DNA of 7,333 nt from Clostridiaceae bacterium (GTDB lineage: Bacteria; Bacillota_A; Clostridia; Acetivibrionales; Acetivibrionaceae): assembly GCA_012513545.1 (NCBI GenBank), contig JAAZCB010000262.1, forward strand, positions 1-7,333, given 5' to 3'. The notes below the pieces were generated by a model, which searched no databases, was not told where the DNA came from, and saw only the letters and a program-made list of their open reading frames with translations. Positions 1 through 7,333 of the stretch are shown in pieces. Made by a program: the position numbers and the translations under genes. Position 1 is the stretch's first letter. Each line of letters begins with the position of its first letter.

Positions 1-1
1 A

Positions 2-601
2 GGCTGCTGCTTTGAGAACTGTTTCATCAGAATATGTGATGATTTCGGACAAGTACTTGAAGAGGATACGGTAGGTTATATCCAGATAAGCGGAAAAAAT
101 GTGACAAAGGGTTATTACAACAACAGTGAGGCCACCTTGAAAGTATTGTCAGGAGACGGTTGGCTCAATACCGGTGACCTTGGCTTTATCAGGAATGGCA
201 GAATTACCATAACAGGAAGAGCAAAAGACATAATTTTTGTTAACGGACAGAATTATTACCCTCATGACATAGAAAGAATAGCAGAAGAAGTTGAAGGAGT
301 TGAGATTGGCAAAATTGCCGCAGTTGGAGTTAAAAACCGGGAACACGGCAGTGAGGATGTAGTCCTTTTTGTCATTTTTAAAGGAAAGCTAGAAGATTTT
401 GTACCTCTTGCATTGAGTCTCAAGAGGACTATCAACAGCAAAATGGGACTTGAAGTTAAAGAGGTTGTACCGATTAGGAAAATGCTAAAGACTACAAGCG
501 GAAAAATCCAGAGGTTCAAGTTAGGGGAAATGTATTCGAACGGAGAATTCAATGACGAGCTTATAATTCTCGGGAAGCTCATTAATGAGGCAAAATACAG
601 A
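2..601 (+). other. Fatty acyl-AMP ligase (AL/FAAL) domain, C-terminal part
   Basis: This domain activates a fatty acid with ATP and passes it to the adjacent ACP. Only about the last 200 residues are present; the ATP-binding P-loop and fatty-acid pocket lie upstream. Visible motifs are the hinge-region GDLG (173-184), GRAKDIIFVNG followed by YYPHDIE (215-274), and a C-terminal TTSGKIQRF with lysine codon 503-505 (residue 168). The N-x-Y-Y-P-x-D-I-E form is typical of fatty acyl-AMP ligases found in lipopeptide and PKS loading modules, rather than amino-acid adenylation domains. The direct join to an ACP with no condensation domain between supports a loading role. The family-specific insertion that separates FAAL from acyl-CoA ligase cannot be judged from this fragment, so an acyl-CoA ligase-like domain remains possible. 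Confidence 0.88.
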
Positions 602-3600
602 AAAAGAGAGAAAGCGCCTAAAAATGAAATAGAGAACAAGCTTGTTGAGATATGTGCAGAAATATTAGAGGATGGAAACATTGGTATACACGACAATTTT
701 ATGGACATTGGAGCAAATTCCATAAAACTTAACCATATAGCAGATAAAGTAGAAAGCTTCTTTCCTGGAAAAATATCTGTTACGGACTTTTTTACATATC
801 CTACTGTATCAAAGCTTGCAGAATACATATATCAAGGTGAAAACTCTCCGGTCGCTGACATGGAAAAACAAAAAGCTCACGGAGACATAGCAGTTATAGG
901 TATGTCTGCAAGGTTTCCTATGGCAGATAGTATAGAGGAATTCTGGGAGAATATAAGGTCCGGATTGGACTGTGTGACTGAATTCCCGGAGTCAAGAAGA
1001 CAGGATACCGACAAGTATTTCAAAGCATTGGGACAGGAAGCGAGATATTTAAAGGGCGCTTATATAAAAGAAATTGATAAATTCGATTACAAGTTCTTTA
1101 AAATGTCCCCTAAAGAGGCGGCTCTTATGAACCCTGCTCAAAGGATGTTTCTCCAGACTGCATATGAAGCAGTTGAAGATGCAGGGTACAGCAGGGAAAG
1201 CATCAGAAATAAAAGAGTAGGGGTATTCCTAGGCTATATAGGCGATCTGGAAGGACACAAATATAAAGACATACTCTATAAATCAGGAGAATATCCTCAT
1301 CCCTCAGGCACTGTAGGAAATATTGCCTCCATACTTCCGAGCAGGATTTCATACTTTATGGATTTAAAAGGTCCAAGCATGCTGGTTGATACCGCGTGTT
1401 CATCTTCTCTTGTCTCAATACATCTGGCCTGTAAATCAATAATGGATGGCGAGTCGGACATGGCACTTGCGGGCGGCATCAAACTGTATTTCCTTCCTGT
1501 TGACAGCGAGGAAAAGCTGGGGATTGAGTCTTCAGATGCCTTAACGAGGTCATTTGATGAAGCAGGGGATGGAACAGGCTTTGGAGAAGGTTTGGGTGTG
1601 GTAATGCTTAAACCGCTTGATAAAGCGCTTGAAGATGGGGACAGTATATATGCGGTAATTAAAGGCAGTGCCATAAATCAGGACGGAGCCTCCATTGGCA
1701 TAACAGCTCCAAATGCAGCTCAGCAGGCAGAGGTAATTGTTAACGCATGGAAGGATGCAGGAGTAAATCCTGAAACAATCTCATATATTGAGGCACACGG
1801 TTCGGCAACAAAGCTTGGGGATCCTGTAGAGATTGATGGAATTAAAAAGGCTTTCTCAAAATATACAGACAGGAAGTGCTTTTGTGCGGTAGGCTCTGTA
1901 AAGAGTAATATCGGGCATTTATTGGATGCTGCCGGTATTGCAGGATTCATTAAGAGTGTGTTGGCTCTAAAATATGGGGAATTGCCTGCAAGCATTCATT
2001 TTAATAATCCGAACGCTAAAATAGATTTTTCGGATTCACCAGTTTATGTTAACTCGAGACTGAAAAAATGGACGTCACAAGATGGTCCTTTAAGGTGTGG
2101 AATTAATTCCATGGGCTTAAGTGGGACTAATTGTCATGTTATCCTGGAAGAATCCCCTTTAAAGCCTTTGGTTAACGACACGCTTAAGGCATGTACGAAA
2201 TCCTTGAAGCTGCTTGCAATATCCCACAATACAGAATACGGTCTTGGAAAAATGATCGATGAATACAAACGTATGCTTGATATTGAATCTGACAGCTTTC
2301 TTGAGGATGTTTGCTATACAGCCAATACTGGAAGAGGTCATTACAGCGTGAGGCTTGCTATATTATTCAGGGATGAATATGAGCTTGGGCAGAAGCTTGA
2401 AATGTTCGACTATAAAAACAACAGTGAAAAGGGAATTTATTATGGCGTGCACAAAGTAGTGTCAAGCAAAAAACAGTTTTTAGATGAAGGAGAACTGACT
2501 GAAGAGTCGGTAATCCGCCTTGGAGAAGAGAGCGATACGATTATTGACAGGCTCAATAACAAAGAGACCAATTTTGAAGATCTCTTTGGCAGTATTTGCG
2601 ATTTATATATAAGAGGTGGAAAAATCAATTTTAACAAGCTTTATGTTAATGAGAAAAGGAAAAGGGTGGCTGTTCCCAGATATCCGCTCGAAGCGTTGCG
2701 GTGCTGGGTAGAATATCAGGACAATTATATAAGTGAAAATAAAGTTTATAGTATTTTGAACTGTACACAAAATGCTGGGATTAACAAAGGGGGAAATATT
2801 GAATTGCCACAGTCTGTTAGCAATATACATAACCTTTTACCTAAAGAAGTAATATTGGGTGAACTCAGGACAATAGTAGCCAATATTACCCATATGAAAA
2901 AAGAGGATTTGGATGATTACATGAGCCTTCTTGAAATGGGACTCGACTCAATTATGCTGACTGAGGTTCGTCAGGGCATAAAGGACAGGTTCGATGTAAG
3001 CATAAATTTAATTCAGTTTTTTGACCAGTTGGACAATATTGATGCAATTTCGGAATATATTGCAGAAAACCTGCCGGATAACATTGAATTATATTCTGAA
3101 GTGAAAAATGATAAGGAGAAGGTACAAATTACAGGCAGTAATAATGCCGTAATGCCTGAAATCCCCAGGGCTGAGAGCCTGCCGCAGACTGCACAGGGAG
3201 GAACTCTTGAAGCCCTGTTGTCACAACAGTTGAACACGGTTCAAGGTATAATAATGCAGCAGATTGAGCTTTTAAAGGGCAGTACAGCATCCTGCCTTCC
3301 TGACACGGGAAGAACCGTTGCTCCTGAAAAGCCGGCGAAAGCCTCTCCAAAACGTGATTTGGTTAACACTAAGGATGTATATGTTCCTTACAGAAAGCTT
3401 GATTTGGAGTGGAAAAGCAGTTTTCCCGACAAGCAGAGAGCTGCGCTCAATAAACTGATAGAAAGATATAACAAAAAAACCGGACTGACAAAAGAAACTA
3501 CACAGAAATACCGGTATGTATATGCCAATAACAGGAATGTTGCAGGCTTCAGACCTGATTTCAAGGAGATGGTATATCAGTTAATTGTTAAAAGGGCAAA

Positions 3601-6600
3601 AGGCTCTAGGATATGGGATGTTGACGGCAATGAATACATAGATTTGACAATGGGCTTTGGGGTAAACCTGTTCGGACACAGTCCTGATTTTATTGAGGAG
3701 GCTTTGAAGAAGGAGATATCTGAAGGAATGCCTGTTGGTCCGATGTCAGATACTGCAGGGGTTGTAGCTGAATCAATTGCAGAGCTTACGGGTGTTGAGA
3801 GGGTTGCTTTCTTTAATACAGGTACTGAAGCGGTTATGGTTGCATTGAGGCTTGCACGTGCAGCAACAGGACGGGATAAAATTGTGCTCTTTGCAGGTTC
3901 CTATCATGGAACCTATGATGGGGTTCTGGCGCTTCCTAATCCTTCGGGAGACAGGCCTGGAGCTGCAATACCGATTGCGCCCGGACTTTTGCAGTGCATG
4001 GCAGACAATATTATTGTCCTTAATTATGGGACAAAAGAGTCACTTGAGATTATAAGGGAACTTGGGCCTGAAATTGCAGCAGTGCTTTGTGAAAGTGTAC
4101 AGAGCCGCCGTCCTGACCATCAGCCGAAGGAATATTTACATGAACTCAGGAAGGTTACTGAAGAAAACGGAACTGCGTTGATATTTGACGAGGTAATTAC
4201 AGGCTTCAGAATATCTGCCGGAGGAGCACAGGAGTTTTATGGCGTAAAGGCAGACCTTGTAACATACGGCAAGGTAATTGGCGGAGGGATGCCGATTGGG
4301 ATTGTTGCCGGGAAGGCCAGATATATGGATGGAATAGATGGCGGTATGTGGAGCTTTGGAGACCAATCCGTTCCTCCAAATGAGTCGGGACGTACTTTTG
4401 TGGCAGGGACTTTTTGCCACCACCCGCTTGCCATGGAGGCTTCACTTGCAGTGATTAACTATATTAAAGAGCAGGGGATTAAACTATATTCCGAGCTGAA
4501 CGCGAAGACACAAAGACTGACTGACGCATTAAACTCCTATTTTGAAGAGGATAATGTTCCAATCCGTATGGTAAGGTTCGGTTCTCTTTTCAGGTTTGTA
4601 CTGAAGGGAGACTTTGAGCTTTTGTTCTATTATCTCATTGATAAGGGAATTTATATATGGGAGGGAAGGAACTGCTTCATTTCAACAGCACATACGGATG
4701 AGGATATAGATTTTATAATAAAAGCGGTAATGGAAAGTATTAAGGAAATGAGAGAGGGAGGCTTCATGCCTGGCCCTAAAGGAGGCTCTCCATCGGATAA
4801 TAAGAGAAATATGGAGGATTCCTCTGAAAGACAGATAAAGCCATGCACTAAAATGGAGTATTACCCGCTGTCTTCAGCTCAAAGCAGATTGTTTACACTA
4901 AGTCAGATGGATAAAGACAGTACCATGTATAATGAAGCAGGAATGCTTGTTATTGAAGGGTCGCTTGATATAAGCAAGTTTGAAAATGCTTTTAAACAGC
5001 TCATACAAAGGCATGAATCCCTGAGGACTTCTTTTCATATAATTGATGAGCAAAATGTACAGAAAATACATGAGAATGTAGATTTTAGAGTTGAATATTC
5101 CGAGGCTGATGAAATTGAGTTAGATATGATAGCCAGGAATTTTGTAAGACCTTTTCAACTTGACAGTGCTCCGCTGATACGTGTCGGACTTGTAAAGGTA
5201 AGTGAAAACAAGCATGTGATGATGGTAGATACACACCATATAGCCGCAGATGGTTATACTTACGTAGTATTGCTGCAGGAGTTTTCAAAGCTCTATAAAG
5301 GTGAAAAATTGGATGACCTTGACATACAATACAAGGATTTTGCAATCTGGCACAATGAACTGTTAAAGTCGGACAGCCTGAAAAGTCAGGAAGAATTCTG
5401 GTTTAAGGAGTATGGAAGCGGTAAGGAGGAAATACCCGTACTTAATCTGCCGGTGGACTTTAACCGACCTGCAGTGATGGATTTTGCCGGAGACAAGGTT
5501 ATCAGCAGCAGGGGAAAGGAATTTTTAGAAAAACTGCGTACCTTTGCTGCAAAGGAAAAAGCTACTTTGTACATTGTTTTGCTGGCTGCATATAACGTGC
5601 TTTTGTCAAAGTATTCAGGGCAGGAGGACATAATTGTAGGCGGAATTACAACAGGAAGGGAATTAAGGGAGCTTAAGAATACTGCCGGTATGTTTGTAAA
5701 TACACTGGCCCTTAGAAACAAGCCGGAACAGTTCAAAACCTTTGGAGAATTTGTAAGGGAAGTCAGAAAAAACTTCTTTAGTGCATATGAAAATCAGGAT
5801 TATCCCTTTGAATGTCTTGTAGAGAAACTGGGACTCAGCAGGGATATAAGCAGAAACCCTTTGTTTGACACAATGTTTGTTGCTGAGGGGTTTGACAACT
5901 ATTCCGAGATAAGTGTAGAGGGGCTTTCGTTCAAGCCATACGTTTTTAAGCAGAACAGCGCCAAGTTTGATATTATGCTGACCTGTGAAGAGAAAAATGA
6001 CACAATAGATTTTATTTTTGAATACCGTACATCGCTTTTTAAGAAACAAAGCATTGAAAAGCTGGCACAGCATTTTACAAGCCTTATTGATAATCTTATA
6101 GACCATTGGGATGCAAAAATTTCCGAAGTTGAAATATTATCAGAAAAGGAAAGGCATGAGCTTATATATTCATATAAGGATGCTCTTGCAGCTTACCCTG
6201 ACAAGGAGACAATTCACAGCCTTTTTGAAAAACAGGCAAGGAATAATCCATACAGGACAGCTCTTGTACTGGATGAAATGGAAATGACTTATATGGAGTT
6301 AAATGAAAAGGCAAATTCCCTTGCATGGCTATTAAGAGAAAAAGGTGTTGGTAAGGAAAGTATTGTAGCAGCGTTTTTGGAAAGATCTTTCGAAATGGTA
6401 ATTGCCGTATTCGGTATATTGAAAGCCGGAGGGACTTACCTTCCTGTTGACCCGAAATACCCCGATGACAGGATTGAATACATGCTAAAAGACAGTGGAG
6501 CAAAAATTCTTTTGACTCAGAAGGGACTTTTGGACAGGATTGACTTTGACGGACAAAAAATTGATTTGACTGACGGGAATATGTTTGAGGGTCCTAAAGG

Positions 6601-7333
6601 GAATCTCTATAACATCAATACTCCGGAAAATGCAGCATATGTTATATATACCTCGGGAACTACAGGAAAGCCCAAAGGGGCAGTAATTGAGCACCGCAAT
6701 GTTGTGAGACTTATGTTTAATGATAAATTCCAGTTTGACTTTAACCAAGGTGATGTCTGGACACTGTTCCATTCCTTCTGTTTTGATTTTTCGGTATGGG
6801 AAATGTACGGTGCACTTCTATACGGAGGTAAACTGGTAATAGTACCTGAAGCGGTATCACGAGATACGGAGGAATTCGTGAAGCTTCTGAAAAAGGAAAA
6901 TGTAACTGTTTTGAATCAGACGCCTACAGCCTTCTACAATCTCATAAAGGAAGAGATAAAAGACCGGGAAAACAGTCTTAAGATAAGATATGTCATATTT
7001 GGGGGAGAGGCTTTAAAGCCGTTGATGTTAAAGCCTTGGAGAAATAAATATAAAGACACCAAACTCATAAACATGTATGGTATTACTGAGACTACAGTCC
7101 ATGTTACCTACAAGGAAATTACCGAAGAAGAAATCGAAGCCAACATAAGCAATATCGGTAAACCTATACCTACACTTGTTACATATGTGGTAGACAGGAA
7201 TCTTAAGCTTCTGCCTGCGGGTATTCCGGGTGAACTTCTTGTCGGGGGGGCAGGAGTCGGTAGAGGATATTTAAACCGTCCGGAGCTGACGAATGAAAAG
7301 TTCATTCCAAATCCTTTTGACTGTAACCAGTCG
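2..7333 (+). CDS. Hybrid PKS-NRPS megasynthase, MycA/ItuA-like (beta-amino fatty acid lipopeptide starter), partial at both ends
   Basis: One uninterrupted frame of 2,444 codons crosses the window, so both start and stop lie outside. Visible domain order is acyl-AMP ligase (C-terminal part), ACP, KS, AT-less linker, ACP, aminotransferase, condensation, adenylation (partial). Each has its diagnostic motifs: SGK lysine of the ligase, GANS and GLDS carrier serines, TACSSS ketosynthase cysteine, NTGTEA and YGKVIGGG of the aminotransferase, HHIAADG of the condensation domain, YTSGTTGKPKG of the adenylation domain. This order matches the first subunit of mycosubtilin and iturin synthetases, which makes a beta-amino fatty acyl starter and attaches it to the first amino acid. 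It differs in having a threonine-type rather than asparagine-type pocket, so no symbol is assigned. The enzyme is expected to be cytosolic. No ketoreductase, dehydratase, oxygenase or cis-acyltransferase is seen. Promoter and regulation lie outside the window. Confidence 0.96.
617..841 (+). other. Acyl carrier protein domain 1 (loading ACP)
   Basis: About 75 residues with the four-helix carrier pattern: helix 1 from NEIENKLVEI, then the phosphopantetheine site DIGANSIKL with the acceptor serine at codon 719-721 (residue 240), then a closing helix ending near SKLAEYIYQ. The alanine in GANS replaces the more usual GxDS aspartate, as in several carrier proteins fed by acyl-AMP ligases. It lies between the ligase and the ketosynthase, so it should hold the activated fatty acyl chain and donate it to the KS active-site cysteine. 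Confidence 0.93.
881..2152 (+). other. Beta-ketoacyl synthase (KS) domain
   Basis: About 424 residues, full length for a modular type I KS. It begins at DIAVIGMSARFP and ends at GTNCHVILEE. The catalytic cysteine is in DTACSSSLVS (codon 1397-1399, residue 466). The two catalytic histidines are in EAHGSAT (codon 1796-1798, residue 599) and SNIGHL (codon 1916-1918, residue 639), with the conserved lysine two residues before that motif's Asn (codon 1901-1903). All catalytic residues are present, so condensing activity is expected. Stretches such as LGIESSDA, DGTGFGEG and INQDGASIGITAPN resemble KS domains of AT-less (trans-AT and mycosubtilin-type) synthases. It should carry out a single decarboxylative Claisen condensation, adding two carbons to the fatty acyl starter. 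EAHGSAT departs from the usual EAHGTGT; the histidine is unaffected. Confidence 0.96.
2153..2719 (+). other. Post-KS linker region without an acyltransferase
   Basis: The KS is followed by about 190 residues that do not contain an acyltransferase. No GHSxG nucleophile motif or AT histidine motif is visible, and the length is too short for a roughly 300-residue AT plus linkers. The region looks like the flanking subdomain of AT-less synthases: a segment around DVCYTANTGRGHYSVRLAI, a later stretch DLYIRGGKINFNKLY, and a terminal VPRYPLEALRCW (2672-2707) equivalent to the 'lPtYPFxxxrYW' tail that wraps back on the KS. Malonyl loading of ACP2 must therefore come from a separate enzyme, as FenF does for mycosubtilin and ItuD is thought to do for iturin; no such gene is in this window. 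Confidence 0.85.
2840..3082 (+). other. Acyl carrier protein domain 2
   Basis: About 80 residues beginning at PKEVILGELRTIVANI. The phosphopantetheine site is EMGLDSIMLTEVR with acceptor serine at codon 2948-2950 (residue 983). The domain closes near DAISEYIAENLPD. It follows the KS and precedes the aminotransferase. By analogy with mycosubtilin synthetase it receives malonate, then carries the beta-keto chain and, after transamination, the beta-amino fatty acyl chain. No further carrier domain is seen before the condensation domain, so this ACP should be its direct donor. It is preceded by a low-complexity Asn/Ser-rich linker of about 40 residues (2720-2839). Confidence 0.95.
3083..3409 (+). 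other. Inter-domain linker with Gln/Leu-rich amphipathic helix
   Basis: About 109 residues separate ACP2 from the aminotransferase. The first part is polar and probably disordered. In the middle (3203-3277) lies a 25-residue stretch around EALLSQQLNTVQGIIMQQ, rich in Leu, Ile, Met and Gln with hydrophobic residues at helical spacing. Similar Q/L-rich helices occur before aminotransferase domains in MycA-like synthases and may serve in dimerisation or docking. It is followed by a Pro/Ala/Lys-rich spacer. No enzymatic motif is visible. Confidence 0.65.
3410..4750 (+). other. PLP-dependent aminotransferase (AMT) domain, class III, glutamate-1-semialdehyde aminotransferase-like
   Basis: This embedded transaminase is predicted to convert the beta-keto thioester on ACP2 to a beta-amino thioester, using an amino-acid donor and pyridoxal phosphate. 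About 447 residues, full length. An N-terminal extension typical of synthase-embedded versions (RNVAGFRPDFKEM, then WDVDGNEYIDLTMGFG) leads to the fold-type I core. Visible motifs are NTGTEAV (3815-3835, phosphate binding), SYHGTYDG with histidine at codon 3905-3907, FDEVITGFR with the pyridine-nitrogen aspartate at codon 4187-4189 (residue 1396), and TYGKVIGGGMPIG with the Schiff-base lysine at codon 4271-4273 (residue 1424). FCHHPLAM lies in the small-domain approach. All key residues are intact. There is no start or stop around it, so it is fused rather than a separate gene. With no ketoreductase or dehydratase upstream, a beta-ketone is the expected substrate. Confidence 0.95.
4859..6150 (+). 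other. NRPS condensation (C) domain
   Basis: About 430 residues, full length. Motifs in order: PLSSAQSRLF (C1), RHESLRTSF (C2), VDTHHIAADGYT (C3, 5234-5254 with the catalytic second histidine at codon 5237-5239, residue 1746), YKDFAIWHNELL (C4), GMFVNTLALR (C5, 5687-5716), NQDYPFECLVEKL (C6) and SRNPLFD (C7, 5849-5869). It should join the beta-amino fatty acyl group from ACP2 to the aminoacyl group on the carrier downstream of the adjoining adenylation domain, making the first amide bond. The linker from the aminotransferase (4751-4858) is about 36 residues, Gly/Pro/Ser-rich, and too short to hold a carrier protein. The stereochemical subtype cannot be settled by eye. Confidence 0.95.
6212..7333 (+). 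other. NRPS adenylation (A) domain, predicted threonine-specific, C-terminally truncated by the window
   Basis: It activates the first amino acid as an aminoacyl-AMP. Motifs seen: MTYMELNEKAN (A1), LKAGGTYLPVDPKYP (A2), YTSGTTGKPKG (A3, around 6650-6679), FDFSVWEM (A4), NMYGITETT (A5) and GELLVGGAGVGRGYLNRPE (A6). Lining up with the gramicidin PheA pocket gives D235 (codon 6785), F236 (6788), W239 (6797), N278 (6914), I299 (6995), G301 (7001), M322 (7073), V330 (7097) and H331 (7100): DFWNIGMVH, the established threonine code. The tenth residue, normally the invariant lysine of motif A10, lies beyond the window, as do A7-A10 and the peptidyl carrier domain. The match covers all nine visible pocket positions, so Thr is a strong prediction; the alignment was done by hand. 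Confidence 0.93.

Noticed and set aside
262..828. Minus-strand open frame of 188 codons
   Set aside because: It lies antisense to the ligase and ACP1 coding sequence. It has a Ser/Leu/Ile/Phe-rich, domainless translation typical of the reverse of a Lys/Glu/Asn-rich gene, and the plus strand here has clear catalytic motifs.
2153..2719. A degenerate acyltransferase remnant after the KS
   Set aside because: No trace of a GHSxG nucleophile motif is seen. The length and the tail motif fit the ordinary post-KS linker of AT-less synthases.
3852..4055. Plus-strand open frame of 67 codons in another frame
   Set aside because: It overlaps the aminotransferase core in a different frame, where the main frame has conserved PLP-binding motifs; no ribosome site or motif supports it.
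3410..4750. A separate glutamate-1-semialdehyde aminotransferase gene (hemL-like)
   Set aside because: The similarity is real, but the frame is continuous on both sides with no stop or start. The N-terminal extension and neighbouring ACP and C domains show it is an embedded synthase domain.
5663..6106. Minus-strand open frame of 147 codons, and similar shorter minus-strand frames throughout
   Set aside because: All are antisense to condensation, adenylation or other well-supported domains, show no recognisable motif, and are expected by chance opposite a long coding frame.
6212..7333. Asparagine specificity, as in mycosubtilin and iturin
   Set aside because: The pocket reads DFWNIGMVH, which is the threonine code; the Asn code (DLTKIGEVG) differs at most positions.
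1..7333. Promoters, terminators, tRNAs, CRISPR arrays, insertion sequences or long repeats
   Set aside because: The entire window is coding in one frame. No repeat arrays, tRNA-like cloverleaf or hairpin-plus-T-tract stood out on reading, and none would be expected inside a gene.

Overview
The whole window is the interior of one very large plus-strand gene. A single reading frame (codons starting at base 2) runs without a stop through all 2,444 codons and is cut at both edges. It encodes a hybrid polyketide synthase / non-ribosomal peptide synthetase of the mycosubtilin/iturin starter type (MycA/ItuA-like). Residue numbers in this annotation count from base 2, not from the true start, which lies upstream. 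No intergenic DNA, RNA gene, mobile element or CRISPR array is visible.

Domain order, left to right: C-terminal part of a fatty acyl-AMP ligase (about 2-601), first acyl carrier protein (617-841), ketosynthase (881-2152), post-KS linker with no acyltransferase (2153-2719), second acyl carrier protein (2840-3082), a long linker with a Gln/Leu-rich helix (3083-3409), PLP-dependent aminotransferase (3410-4750), condensation domain (4859-6150), and the first two thirds of an amino-acid adenylation domain (6212-7333).

Inferred assembly line: a fatty acid is activated as acyl-AMP and loaded on ACP1. The KS extends it once with malonate carried by ACP2; the malonate must be loaded by a separate acyltransferase. 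The resulting beta-keto thioester is converted to a beta-amino thioester by the aminotransferase. The condensation domain then joins this beta-amino fatty acyl group to the first amino acid. The adenylation pocket reads D-F-W-N-I-G-M-V-H, the classical threonine signature, whereas mycosubtilin, iturin and bacillomycin start with asparagine. The product is therefore predicted to be a beta-amino fatty acyl lipopeptide beginning with Thr. The rest of this module and any later modules lie downstream.

Organism: the codons are AT-leaning, with heavy use of ATA, AGA/AGG, AAA and GAA, and the protein is Lys/Ile/Asn/Glu-rich. This suggests a Firmicute, more likely a Clostridia member (Ruminiclostridium/Acetivibrio-like) than Bacillus. 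It is an impression from composition only; no taxonomic marker is present.
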